Source of the DNA: DAOUJW01 sp034421015
GTDB taxonomy: Bacteria > Chloroflexota > Dehalococcoidia > Lucifugimonadales > UBA2985
Length of the DNA stretch: 43,250 nt
NCBI GenBank assembly: GCA_034421015.1
Contig: DAOUKT010000031.1
Location: forward strand, 1-43,250
Direction: 5' to 3'
Shown: positions 24,792 to 34,900 of the stretch, piece by piece
Position numbering within the stretch: position 1 is the stretch's first letter
How the letters are laid out: each line of letters opens with the position of its first letter
Translations under genes and position numbers: made by a program
Notes under the pieces: model-generated
Databases searched by the model: none
Told to the model about the DNA's origin: nothing
The model's input: the letters and a program-made list of their open reading frames with translations, nothing else

Positions 24792-24853
24792 GGTATTCTC
24801 AACAGGCGTTGGTGTTGTGGGATGATTCCGCTCATGGTGAGCTTGTCGGACCC
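24792..24853. repeat. Truncated MITE-like element, third copy
   Basis: GGTATTCTCAACAGGCGTTG, then GTGTTGTGGGATGATTCCGC and TCATGGTGAGCTTGTCGGAC, resembles the left end and inner hairpin arm of the elements at 3528 and 15579. The right half is missing. The rest of the 337-bp gap (24854-25102) shows no gene, RNA or clear terminator; a short hairpin AGGGCG-AGTC-CGCCCT (25105-25120) overlaps the end of the next gene. Confidence 0.6.
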
Positions 24854-25102
24854 AATTACTCAATTGACACCAAAGGCTCCGGTACTCGTGGGCTGTCGAT
24901 TTCGATGGGGCTAGCTGAGGTGGTCGCCAATCTCGAACGCTGCTGCGATCTGGATCACCCAGCTCGCAAGACAAAACTGGATCGCGAACTCTTCCCTGGG
25001 AGACCCCTATCCAAGGGCGTCTGCCAGCCATAACTTGGATATGCCTGAACTCTCGGTTGTCGAATGAAGGAGCACAGGCAAATGGCTTGCGAGAGATTTC
25101 CT

Positions 25103-27463
25103 TCAGGGCGAGTCCGCCCTGGGCATCTTGTATCCAACGCGGAGCTCGGTGAATATGTAGGTTGGGTCATCGGCGTCGTCTTCCAGCTTGCGGCGTATGG
25201 AGCTTATCGCGGTGCGTATGGGCCGCACGTCGGCGTCGCCATTCGATCCCCACACCCGCCTTAGCAGCTGCTCGTAGGTAAGCACGCGACCGGCGTTTGC
25301 CGATAGCTCGACGAGCAATCGGTACTGTATGGCAGTCAAGTCTACCGGATCCCCCCTGAGAGTCACGAGGCGTTCCGTGAAGTCAATGGTCAGGTCTCCC
25401 ACACTATAGGGGATTGACGGCTCTGAAGTTGTGCGTCTACGAAGAACAGCCCTGATACGGGCCACAAGCTCTGTTGGAGAGAAGGGCTTGACCACGTAGT
25501 CGTCAGCGCCCATCTCGAAGGCCCTGGCGACGAGCTGCTCCTGACCGTAGGCTGACACGATGATAACCGGAACGTCCCCGATGCTCATGATGTCCTTCAT
25601 CAGGTCCATCCCGTCGACGCCAGGCAGCATCAGGTCAAGGAGGACCAGATGGGGCCTTTCCTCCTCCAAAAGGCGAGGCACATCGTCCGGGTCTCCAGTG
25701 GCAATTACGGTGTAACCCGACTTAATCAAGGCGTCCCTAATATACCTGAGCGCCTGGTCGTCATCGTCCAGGGCCAGGATGCGCACCTGTTCCCGGACTG
25801 ACGTGCGCGCGGGCCGGGTGGAGACCTGAAGTGGCGGGGAGACGAAGCCTGCCTCCTCGACAGTGGGGATTGTAAAGGTGAATTTTGCCCCAAGGCCCAG
25901 CCCGTCACTCTCGGCCCATATCCGACCGCCGTGCCCTTCCACTATCCCCTTGCAGACGGCGAGTCCGAGCCCGGTGTCCCCTCCCTGCTCCTCTGCCTCC
26001 AGCCGGGAGAACTTCCTGAACAGGTGCGGCAGGCTCTCGGCGGGGATGCCCCTGCCTTCGTCGGAAACTGTCACGTAGACTTGCAGGTCGCCCAGCGCGG
26101 CGCTCACTCTGATGGTGGACGACACAGGCGAGTGCCGAGCCGCATTGGTCAGCAGATTGCCAAGCACCTGGACTATGCGCGATTTGTCCGCTATGACCCA
26201 GGGCAAGTCCGGCGGGATATCTATGATAAGGTTGTGCCTGTGCCCGCCGATACGGAACGCGTTCCCGGCCTCACCAATCAGTATTGCCATGTCCGTTGGC
26301 TCCGGAGATACGGGCAACGTGCCTGTCTCTATGCGAGCAACGTCAAGCAGGTCCGTAATCAGCGAGCGCATGCGGTCGGTCTGTTCCAGGATGATGCGAT
26401 GGAACTGACGCATCTCAGCGGGGTGCATGTCGAGGGGCTCTTCCAGGAGAGTGGATATCGAGCCCCTCACTGTGGCCAAGGGCGTGCGGAGCTCATGGCT
26501 CACCATCGCCAGGAACTCGGCTCGCATGCGCTCAAGCTCCTCAAGAGGGGTCATGTCCTGCATGGTCACAACAAGGCTCCGCACCTCACCTTCCTCGGAG
26601 AGGATGGGAGTGGCATTTATCAGAGCGCTGACACTCCTTCCATCGGGTACATGGAACACCACTTCCTCTGCCCGCACAGTCTCTACGGTACTCAGTGCCT
26701 GGGCCATCGATAGCTCACCCAGGGATACTTCTCGCCCATCGGCCCGTCGCACCGTCAGAACATTCAGGAGAGCCTCCGGGGGACTGTCCGGCGTCCGCAG
26801 AGCCTCAGTGATCCTGACTGCTTCCCGGTTAAAGGATAGCGGCGCTCCAGTCCTGGCATCGAAGACCGCAACTCCCACAGGCGAGGTGTTAATCAGGGTC
26901 TCCAGGTAGTCTCTGGCGCTCCGCTCGTCTCGGTATCTCCGGGCGTTGGAGATGACCATTGCCGCCTGTGAGGCGAACATGACCAGAGTCTCGGCATCCT
27001 CTTCGCTGAATCTCTTATCTTCCCGGTCATGGCCCAGCCATATGATACCCACGGGTTCGCCCAGATTTATTATTGGCGCGGCCATTCCGGCGAATACGGT
27101 CATCGGCAGCCATCCATCCAGTCCGACCGACACCGCATACTCGTAGTAGTTGTCCAGGCGGAGAGGCCCGGAGATCTTGATGAAGTGATCAAAGATACTC
27201 ATCCCACCCGGCAGCTCAATGAGCGTGCGGTGCTCCTTTTCTGTTGTCCCGGAGGTCAGGAGCGCATCCAGGCCACCGACTTCATCCATGGTCGAAATGA
27301 CTCCGTACCGGGCATTGGTAAGGTAGCGCGCATTGTCAATGACTTCCTGAAGGACGACATTGAAGTCGAGGCTCTCGTTGATGCGCACGCTGGCCTCGCT
27401 CAGTTTGGAAAGCCGCCCTCGCAGGGCTTGGATCTCTCTCAACAGGTCGTCTTCTCGATTCAT
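25103..27463 (-). CDS. One-piece two-component regulator (GAF-PAS-HK-REC-wHTH)
   Basis: A 786-residue soluble protein from ATG 27463 (GAGGT 6 nt upstream). Domains: short coiled N-terminus, GAF (about 30-178), PAS-like (about 185-310), HisKA with phospho-His323 (VSHELRTPL), HATPase with N-box (GNLLTNAARHS, N440), G1 (DEGRG, 468-472) and G2 (DTGLGL, 496-501), receiver with acidic pocket D566/D567, phospho-Asp610 (LLDLMLPG), Ser637 and Lys659, and an OmpR-type winged helix (about 684-786). All catalytic residues are present, so sensing, phosphotransfer and DNA binding can occur in one chain. There is no membrane span; the GAF domain suggests a cytoplasmic ligand. It is head-to-head with a degenerate paralog. 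Confidence 0.92.
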   Translation of the reverse strand: MNREDDLLREIQALRGRLSKLSEASVRINESLDFNVVLQEVIDNARYLTNARYGVISTMDEVGGLDALLTSGTTEKEHRTLIELPGGMSIFDHFIKISGPLRLDNYYEYAVSVGLDGWLPMTVFAGMAAPIINLGEPVGIIWLGHDREDKRFSEEDAETLVMFASQAAMVISNARRYRDERSARDYLETLINTSPVGVAVFDARTGAPLSFNREAVRITEALRTPDSPPEALLNVLTVRRADGREVSLGELSMAQALSTVETVRAEEVVFHVPDGRSVSALINATPILSEEGEVRSLVVTMQDMTPLEELERMRAEFLAMVSHELRTPLATVRGSISTLLEEPLDMHPAEMRQFHRIILEQTDRMRSLITDLLDVARIETGTLPVSPEPTDMAILIGEAGNAFRIGGHRHNLIIDIPPDLPWVIADKSRIVQVLGNLLTNAARHSPVSSTIRVSAALGDLQVYVTVSDEGRGIPAESLPHLFRKFSRLEAEEQGGDTGLGLAVCKGIVEGHGGRIWAESDGLGLGAKFTFTIPTVEEAGFVSPPLQVSTRPARTSVREQVRILALDDDDQALRYIRDALIKSGYTVIATGDPDDVPRLLEEERPHLVLLDLMLPGVDGMDLMKDIMSIGDVPVIIVSAYGQEQLVARAFEMGADDYVVKPFSPTELVARIRAVLRRRTTSEPSIPYSVGDLTIDFTERLVTLRGDPVDLTAIQYRLLVELSANAGRVLTYEQLLRRVWGSNGDADVRPIRTAISSIRRKLEDDADDPTYIFTELRVGYKMPRADSP

Positions 27464-27859
27464 GCAAATACCTCGTTGGTCTGAACACTGCCCGGCGTAT
27501 CCGCTGTCTGGCACACAAGCTCAGGGGGTTGGATTCGGATCGACCTGTGTGATTCTAGCAACTTCACGCAAACGTTACAATAATTGGCTGAAAAACGCCT
27601 GTCTCTTTACGCCCAGATTACACGCTCCTTGTACAATAGAGAACCAACGGCCCGTCCGCTGGGCTGCATTCGCGACCGGCGACCGCGGCAGTTTCTGCTG
27701 AGGCTTGTCGTAGCGTGAGTGAGTACACGGAGAGCTTAGCAGCGACAGTTGGATGTGGGATCTGATCTCAGGTAACTCCAACGCATCCGCTGAGTGGAAC
27801 CGGGGGAAGACAAGCTCTCCCTATCGGCAATGCTTAGCCTTGTGCAACGTCAGAGCACT
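27464..27859. other. Divergent gap between the two regulator paralogs
   Basis: This gap separates the two divergent regulators and contains no convincing gene. A minus-strand promoter is annotated separately (27552-27580). On the plus strand a TACAAT hexamer near 27635 has no good -35 partner. Short AT-rich patches around 27575-27640 are the likely control region and the natural place for the encoded winged helices to bind, but no clear tandem OmpR-type direct repeats were recognised by eye. Confidence 0.4.
27552..27580 (-). promoter_or_regulatory. Promoter of the intact regulator gene
   Basis: On the minus strand TTGTAA (27575-27580), 17 bp, and TAGAAT (27552-27557) fit a housekeeping promoter. 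The start would be near 27545, giving a leader of about 80 nt to the ATG at 27463. Confidence 0.55.
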
Positions 27860-30256
27860 ATGAATCCCGTAGAGAATGTTGACCTGCTGCATGAGATTGA
27901 ATCGCTCCAGACGCGGCTCTCAAAGCTCAGCGAGGCCAGTCGTCTGGTCAGCGAGACCCTAGACCTTAACACCGTCCTGGTGGGAGTCATCGACAATGCC
28001 CGCTACCTGACCGGCGCCCGGTACGGGGCGCTCTTGACCTACGAACAGTCAGGGGCCATCCAGGACTTCATTACCTCCGGACTCAATCCCCAGGAAACTG
28101 AACTTCTGAACACACTGCCCCAAGGGCTGGGACTGCTGGGATACATGAATGAGATACGGGAACCGTTGAGGCTCTCAGACATCTCCAGTCATCACAGGTC
28201 TGTCGGATTCCCCGATAATCACCCACCTATGAAGACATTCCTGGGAATGCCGATCCGCTATCGCGATGAGTACGTCGGCAACATTTACCTCACGGAGAAG
28301 GAAGGCGGCGCGGAGTTCACGATTGAAGACCAGGAGGTACTGGTGATGTTTGCCTCTCAGGCAGGCGCGGCAATCTCCAATGCACGAAGATACCAGGAGG
28401 AGCACCGGGCCAGGGCAGACCTGGAGGCGCTGGTCAACATCTCGCCCGTCGGCATTGTGGTCTTTGATGCCAGGACAGGGGACCTGGTCTCGGCTAATGA
28501 TGAGACGAGACGACTTGTCGGCAAACTTCATCCGTCGAGCCGTTCTCCTGCCGATCTTCTGTCGGTTATGGCCCTTCGCAGGACGGACGGAACAGCCATT
28601 CCGATAGAAGAGCTCCCCACCGTGAGGGCGTTGACGCGGGGTGAGACCATCATCGCCGACGAAGTGGTCATACATCCGCCGGACGGACGGAGGGCGATCA
28701 CAGCCCTTGTCAACGCCAGGCCGATTCGCCAGGAGGACGGTGAAATCGTGTCGGTCGTCGCCACGATTCAGGACATAACGCCTTTGGAAGAGATGAAGAG
28801 GCAGCGGACAGAATTCCTGCGCGACGTGAGCCACGAGCTCCGGACACCGCTCAGCGCCATCAAGGGATCAACATCCACCTTGCTTGGCTCCGCCTATCCG
28901 TCCGACCCCGCCGAAACCCGGCAGTTTCTGAGAGTGATCGATGAGCAGTCGGACCACATGCGTCGTCTGATAAACAACCTGTTAGACATGACACAGATTG
29001 AGTTCGGGACGCTTTCGGTCATTCCAGAGCCTACGGACGTGGGAGACTTGCTGCGCCGGGCCAGGGATGCCCACGTCCACGGGTCGGCGGAGAGCGGCAG
29101 TGTCGAGCTTGAACTTTCGCCAGGCCTCCCCAGGGTCATGGCCGATGAGCCAAGAATGATGCAGGTTCTAGGCCACCTGATCGATAGCGTAGCGAGGAGT
29201 GTATCAGGTCCGTCCGCTGTCGGGATCGCGGCGGTCCAGGGAGACGGGTATGTTTCGGTCACAGTGGACAGCAGGGGTGATGGCGCCGCAACTCCCAGTT
29301 CGAGTCGCCAGTTGGGGCGGCTTGCGGGAACCGCAGATAGGGTGCTTGAGGGAAGAACCGGAAAAGAAGACATTGGGATCGCAATTTCTATGGGCATAGT
29401 TGAGGCCCACGGTGGGCGCCTGTCTGTACGGGATGGAGTTGAAGGGCGCGGCAGCGGCTTCACTTTCACGATCCCGGTGGCCGACGAAATCGCCTCCACC
29501 GCAGGGCCGGAAGAGCCTCGGCATCCGTCGATTCCCGGCTCCCACGACGGACAGGCTCGGATAATGGGCTTCGTTGCTGACCCGGAGATGCGCAGATACG
29601 TGCGCGACATCCTCTCTCAGGCTGACCTGTCCGTCGCAGTCGCGGGAGACCTCGACGAGGCTGAGAACATCATAGAGAAGCAGAAGCCCCACGCAATTCT
29701 ATTGGAGCTGGCGCTTCCAACTCGCGAGGGCCTTGCGACACTAGTGCGCATCTGCAGAGTCTCGGGCGTGCCCGTGATTGTCGTGGCCGGGCACGGGTGG
29801 GACCAATATATCGGCCGCGCCTTTGATCTGGGCGCGTTCGACTATCTTGCCAAGCCGTTTACATCGACGGAGCTGCTGGCGAGGGTTGGCGCGGCCCTGC
29901 GAAGGAGGTCCGCAGCCGGCCAGAATGAGACGGCAGCGCCATACCTGTATGGCGACCTTGCCATAGACTACGTCGAACGCGAGGTGAATGTCGCCGGCAG
30001 TCCAGTCTATCTGACTCCGACCGAATACAAGCTCCTTGTAGAACTCTCTGCCGCCGCAGGGCGCGTGTCGACCCACGAGCAGCTGTTGAGGAGGGTGTGG
30101 GGTCCGCTCTTCTCCAGCGACGCCCGTATAGTACGTACTTACGTCAAGGAGCTGCGTCACAAGCTGGGCGACGATGCCGCGCGCCCCAAGTACATCTTCA
30201 CCGAACCCGGGGTAGGTTACCGCATGCCAAGGCCTTCCAATGACCGGCGACCCTAG
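27860..30256 (+). CDS. Degenerate paralog: pseudo-kinase/pseudo-receiver regulator
   Basis: A 798-residue paralog with the same domain order as the divergent neighbour. The start at ATG 27860 is chosen because MNPVENVDLLHEIESLQ aligns with the neighbour's MNREDDLLREIQAL; the frame is open from GTG 27794 and no start has a good ribosome-binding site. His325 (VSHELRTPL) is kept, but the ATPase site is broken: the N-box Asn is Ser443 (GHLIDSVARS), the G1 box DEGRG is SRGDG, and the G2 box TGLGL is EDIGI. In the receiver the acidic pair is V572/A573, the phospho-Asp is Glu616 (LLELALPT) and the Ser/Thr switch is Ala643; Lys665 remains. The winged helix looks intact. It probably binds DNA without phosphorylation, with Glu as a fixed mimic, or acts through heterodimers (inference). 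Confidence 0.88.
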   Translation: MNPVENVDLLHEIESLQTRLSKLSEASRLVSETLDLNTVLVGVIDNARYLTGARYGALLTYEQSGAIQDFITSGLNPQETELLNTLPQGLGLLGYMNEIREPLRLSDISSHHRSVGFPDNHPPMKTFLGMPIRYRDEYVGNIYLTEKEGGAEFTIEDQEVLVMFASQAGAAISNARRYQEEHRARADLEALVNISPVGIVVFDARTGDLVSANDETRRLVGKLHPSSRSPADLLSVMALRRTDGTAIPIEELPTVRALTRGETIIADEVVIHPPDGRRAITALVNARPIRQEDGEIVSVVATIQDITPLEEMKRQRTEFLRDVSHELRTPLSAIKGSTSTLLGSAYPSDPAETRQFLRVIDEQSDHMRRLINNLLDMTQIEFGTLSVIPEPTDVGDLLRRARDAHVHGSAESGSVELELSPGLPRVMADEPRMMQVLGHLIDSVARSVSGPSAVGIAAVQGDGYVSVTVDSRGDGAATPSSSRQLGRLAGTADRVLEGRTGKEDIGIAISMGIVEAHGGRLSVRDGVEGRGSGFTFTIPVADEIASTAGPEEPRHPSIPGSHDGQARIMGFVADPEMRRYVRDILSQADLSVAVAGDLDEAENIIEKQKPHAILLELALPTREGLATLVRICRVSGVPVIVVAGHGWDQYIGRAFDLGAFDYLAKPFTSTELLARVGAALRRRSAAGQNETAAPYLYGDLAIDYVEREVNVAGSPVYLTPTEYKLLVELSAAAGRVSTHEQLLRRVWGPLFSSDARIVRTYVKELRHKLGDDAARPKYIFTEPGVGYRMPRPSNDRRP

Positions 30257-30266
30257 AGGAGGCGTT

Positions 30267-31112
30267 TTGACAGTCAAAGTAGTAACCGACAGCACCTCCA
30301 GCATCGACCGCGGCACGGCCGAGGAACTGGGCATTACCATCGTTCCGCAAAGTGTCCGCTTCGGCACTCGCGCCTTTGAAGACGGCGTCACAATCACGCC
30401 GGACCAGTTCTACGAGATGCTGGCCTACAGCGCTGAGCTGCCCACGACGTCTCAGGCGTCGCCTGGCCGCTTTATGGAGGTGTATAACGAGTTGGGCCGG
30501 GACGCCGACGGAATCGTCTCCATCCACATCTCGTCCGGGATAAGCGGCACCTGGAACTCGGCGCAACAGGGAGCCTCGGGGGCGTCCTCGGCATGCCCTA
30601 TAGAGGTGATTGACTCCCGCCAGGCCTCCATGGGTCTTGGTCTGATCGTACTGACGGCCGCGGAGGCCGCCCGCCGGGGAGCTGATTTTGAAGAGGTCGT
30701 GTCCCGTGCACGAAGCGCGGCCAGGCGCGCCCAGTGCATGTGCCTGCTTGAGACCCTCGAGTATCTTCAGAAGGGTGGGAGAATCGGAAAGGCGCAGGCG
30801 CTCATGGGCTCAGCGCTGAAAATCAAACCCATAATCATCGTGCGAGACGGAGCGGTGCATCCGCTGGGAAAGGCCAGGACCTTCCCTAAAGCCCTTTCCA
30901 AACTGAAGGAGTCCGCTCGGCAGTTCGCGCCTATCGAGTCCCTGGCCGTTTTGTACAGCACCACTCCCGAAGTTGCCCGTGAGGTTGCCAGCGATCTGAA
31001 GGACCTGTTGCCGGAGGGCGCTGAGCCTCTCATCGCCCGCCTGGGACCGTCTTTGGGGGTATACGCCGGCCCCGGAGCAGTTGGTATCTCGCTAATCCAG
31101 GCCGAAGAGTAA
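30267..31112 (+). CDS. DegV family fatty-acid-binding protein
   Basis: A 281-residue DegV protein. The TTG at 30267 is preferred because AGAGGAGG (30255-30262) lies 4 nt upstream and the product then begins with the family-typical MTVKVVTDSTSSI; an ATG at 30240 would overlap the previous gene. Motifs VTDSTSSI, LPTTSQASPG, HISSGISGTW and LQKGGRIGKAQALMG define the two-domain DegV fold, which binds a fatty acid. Relatives (FakB) present fatty acids to the kinase FakA for phospholipid synthesis; no FakA gene is in the window. It starts 10 nt after the pseudo-kinase gene and is likely co-transcribed with it. Confidence 0.9.
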   Translation: MTVKVVTDSTSSIDRGTAEELGITIVPQSVRFGTRAFEDGVTITPDQFYEMLAYSAELPTTSQASPGRFMEVYNELGRDADGIVSIHISSGISGTWNSAQQGASGASSACPIEVIDSRQASMGLGLIVLTAAEAARRGADFEEVVSRARSAARRAQCMCLLETLEYLQKGGRIGKAQALMGSALKIKPIIIVRDGAVHPLGKARTFPKALSKLKESARQFAPIESLAVLYSTTPEVAREVASDLKDLLPEGAEPLIARLGPSLGVYAGPGAVGISLIQAEE

Positions 31113-31353
31113 GTCCCGGTACTTGAACTCCGCCTGTGTCCTGACATTCACCCGGAATCTCAGTCTATTCCTGCGTCCGGCGGCTAGCGTCCGGGCGGCA
31201 GTCGACGGATTGAGCCTGCGGCAGTCAGGCCGGTCTCAACCCGCTCGGCATCACGCCAGTGCCCGCATTTCGCTTGCGATCCGATCTTCACGGAAACTCT
31301 CACGCGTATTTGACGGAATCTTCGCGGCATCCTCACACGGAGTCTGTATCTTG

Positions 31354-31376
31354 TTTCCAACAGCAACATTTCCAAC
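31354..31376. promoter_or_regulatory. TTTCCAAC direct repeat before marR
   Basis: TTTCCAAC occurs at 31354-31361 and again at 31369-31376, a 15-nt period, ending 14 nt before the MarR-family start codon. The position suits a protein-binding site or a leader element. The rest of the 278-bp gap 31113-31390 shows no gene, clear promoter or terminator. Confidence 0.35.
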
Positions 31377-31390
31377 TCGTGTGAATCGGC

Positions 31391-31864
31391 ATGGATGCCG
31401 CAAACTCTTTGGATATTTCTTTCGACAAGGAAGACCTGGCAGCGCCCGCCGACCTCGGATCATGCGTAACCGGTCTGGTGAACGCGGTAGCAAGAGGCAT
31501 GGCGGAGATAGTGGCCCCCCACGGTCTGACCCACATCGATTTTGCCCTCATGAGGCTGTTTCTGGGGGTCGATGAGTGGACCACCAGCCAGCTGGCCCAG
31601 GTGCTGCCACTCGCCACGTCAGGCATAAGCCGCTCCGTTACCAAGCTGGTGGACATGGGGCTTATGCAGAGGCGGCGCCTGCTCAGCGACAGAAGAGTCG
31701 TAATGCTCACACTGACCGAAGAGGGATTGAAGCTGACGCAGGACCTGCACAGCCGGGTCCAGGCATTCGACTCCACGCTCTGCGAAGGCGTCAGCGATGA
31801 GGAAATGGCAGCCTTCGCCTCTGTTTGCGCAAGCGTCATGGCGAACTACGCAGCGCTCGGGTAG
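31391..31864 (+). CDS. MarR family transcriptional regulator
   Basis: A 157-residue winged-helix repressor-type protein. The recognition helix region is TTSQLAQVLPLATSGISRSVTKLVDMGLM, read in two parts (TTSQLAQVLPLATSG and ISRSVTKLVDMGLM). The wing is RRRLLSDRRVVMLTLTEEG, and helices at both ends form the dimer interface. MarR proteins usually repress a nearby gene and release DNA on binding small phenolic or hydrophobic ligands. The ATG at 31391 has only a weak ribosome-binding site. The next gene on the same strand is the giant surface protein, 114 nt downstream, so control of that gene is possible but unproven. Confidence 0.88.
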   Translation: MDAANSLDISFDKEDLAAPADLGSCVTGLVNAVARGMAEIVAPHGLTHIDFALMRLFLGVDEWTTSQLAQVLPLATSGISRSVTKLVDMGLMQRRRLLSDRRVVMLTLTEEGLKLTQDLHSRVQAFDSTLCEGVSDEEMAAFASVCASVMANYAALG

Positions 31865-31978
31865 CCGCGAGCCCGGTAAAGACACGCATCTAACGAGCAT
31901 TCGACATTCAATGAGCACGTCAATCGCCGAAAGTGAATGGGTGTTGCAAACAGCCTGCTTGTGTATAAGGACTCAACA

Positions 31979-34900
31979 TTGATCCGTTACCACAAGGCGG
32001 TCGCTGGTCTCCTCCGCATCGCCGCGACGGCCTTGGGGTTGTCCGCTCTGTTTCTGGCTGCCTCCACGCCCCCGGCCCACGGGCAAACCCAGACTCCCAC
32101 CTTCAAGATAGAAGCCTCTCACTCCGGACTCCCTGAAGTCTACGAAGGCGCACAGGTCTGGTTCGCGGTGACCCAGACCTCCGGAATGTCCACGTCAGAA
32201 GTGGCCGTGGAGATCGAGACCTGGGAACCCAACCTGGACGACGGTATCGGCAACAACCCCAGTCTCCAGACACACCATATCACGTTCCCTGGCGATCTGG
32301 TTCATTCTACCAGGAGCCTCCCCATCACCGCCTACGTCGATGGCGTTGATGAGTCCGCCGATGCCAGCCACGTCCTCAAGGCCAGGCTGGTGGCAAGCAG
32401 CGACAGCTCCTACGCTCTCGATGCCCAGGACGAAGCCGAATTCAACATCCTTGACCCGCCGGCCACTGTGCCCCGTATCAGCATTGCGAGCGACTCAACG
32501 GTTGTCGCCGAGGGCGACGCGGCGTCTTTCACCCTGACTCGTACAGGCGCCAATGTGTTGCCCCTGACCGTAAAGGTCAGTGTCGAAGATCCCAATGGCT
32601 TCACCCGGGGCGACTACCGGGATCCACCTCCCGCGCTGCCGGACGGCGTGACTTTCGGCGCAAACTCCGCCACGGCCACGGTCAGCCTGCAGACCCTGGA
32701 CGACCACCGCGACCTCCCGAACGGCTCGATCACTCTGAAGGTTGAGCCTGTCCGGATGCAGCAAACAGTCTCATACCTCCTCGGAAGCGCCGGCTTGAAG
32801 ACTGAGGCCAGTACGTCCGTCACCGACGACGACACCGCCCAGGAGCTTGAGCTCAACTTCGGCAAGGAGGGCGTGAACGACGCCAACGTTTCCGAGGGTG
32901 ACAAACTGGCCTTCATCGTCAAGCGCAGGCAACAGGACGCGAACACTGGCAGTCCGGCGAACTTCACAGTTCGCATTGAGACCGACCGCAGCGGCGCAGA
33001 CTGGAGGCTGGATGACTGGACTGAAGATTCCACCACCGGCCGCCTGTACAAGGACTACCCGCTTGAGCTCACGGGCAGCGACCTCCAAGTCGAGGAGGAA
33101 CTCTTAGTCACAACCAACGGACAATCCGAGTCCAACTGGGACTACCGGGCCTCCATAATGCCGCTCCAAGACCACAGCGGTGTCGAACTGACATCCAGCC
33201 AGGAGGCAGAGTATTGGACCGTCAGGTCTGGTTTCCGCGAGACAACTGTCAATGCCACCGACAGCGGCGCCACCAACGGCACCATTTCGATCGAGAGCGA
33301 CGTGTCCACGGTGACCGAGGGTCAAAGCGTGGTCTTCACCCTCTACAGGATAGAAGGCCCAATGAGCATGCCCGTAACCGTTCAGGTGCGTACCAGGGAA
33401 CCCAACCGGAGCGGGCAACAGAGCAACCCCAGCACGCAAGACCACTACGTGACCATTGAGGCCTGGAAGGGACATGCCGAATTCACAGTCTATCCCTACG
33501 TGGACGGGGTCACCGAGGCCGGCACAGACGACTTAATTGCAGTAATTCCGAACATCAGCCAGGTGGACGGCGCCGACCGCTACACCGTGGGACAGCCGAG
33601 CAGAGTTGATGTCGAGATCAACGACCCACCCGGCGGCAGCGACCTGGTGACGGTGGCCGCGAACCCAACCTCCGTCGCGGAGGGCGGAAGCGCTACCGTC
33701 ACTCTCACCCGGGCCGGAGGTGACACAGCCCAACCCCTGACCGTGAACATCCTGGTGGACGACCCGGAGGAGCGGCTCCGGGGCAACCACTGGGATCCCG
33801 CTCCCGCCATCCCCACCCAGGTGACCATCCCGGCCAACTCCACCACCCAAACGATGACCCTGACGTTCCCAGACGACCAGAGAGACCTGGAACTCGCCGG
33901 ACTGGTCCATGTGCGCGCCCTGCCCGGAACGGGTTACTACCTGGGACAGTCCGGGAATAGTGGCGCCTTCACCACCCTGTCGGTCTCCGACAACGACACG
34001 GCGCAGGAACTTACCCTGGAGTGGGGTCGGATTAGCTCCGACAGTGAAAACTGGGAAGAGGGAGAGTCCTACCTGACCTGTGACGAGGTCCTGGGCGCCT
34101 GTACACCCGGCCCGGCGGAGGGGACCTTCTACTATGATGACGGCCGCAATTTCGTAGTCAGTCACGAGTTAGAGGAGCCTCATCCAGCCCATTTCCTGGT
34201 TAGCCGGCGCGCCGCAGACACCGGCAAGACCGCGACCTTCGTCGTCCGGGTGGAGCACAACCGCGGTTGGGACAGCCCTCGTCACTCCGACTGGCCCATT
34301 GACCCCGAAACAGGAAATCGCTACCAGGAGTTTCCCCTGACGCTGACAGGAAATCAGAGACAAGTGGTAGGGCGAATCGAGGTGCTCGATAACGGGATCG
34401 TCGACCACAACTTGTGGCAATACTCCGCTGAAATCAAGCAGATAGAGGACGCCGCAGACGGGACCGCGCTCAGCGCCACCGACGAAGCACAGTACTGGAC
34501 GGTGAACGGCGACAGGAAGAAGACCATATTGCCCAATCTCGTGTTGGGGACGCTTGTCAGGATCGAGTCGGTCACGCCCAAACAGGTATCCGAGGGACAG
34601 GCAGTCACCATCACGCTGGAGCGCAGATTTGGGAACCCCCTGGAGCCCTATCCGGTCCAGGTGCGCACGTGGGAGCCCAACCAACTCCTGGCCGACGGCG
34701 CCAACCCTACAGATCAGGTCCACGATGTGGCATTCCCCGCGGCGCCAATGACAGACCAGTTTGTGGAGTACGTTACCCAGACGGAGACGCTGACCGTCTC
34801 CACCTGGGACGATTCCGTGTATGAGCCCCGGGACAGCTTTATGGCCAGCCTCATAGTTGTCTCTGCCGTCACTGATAGAACACTGCTCCTCTCAACGAAG

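Noticed and set aside
25105..25120. Hairpin at the end of the minus-strand regulator as a terminator
   Set aside because: The stem is only 6 bp, lies partly in coding sequence and has no T-tract.
31123..31575. 150-codon plus-strand frame before and over the MarR gene
   Set aside because: It overlaps the MarR gene in another frame, is Arg/Ser-rich and has no recognisable domain.
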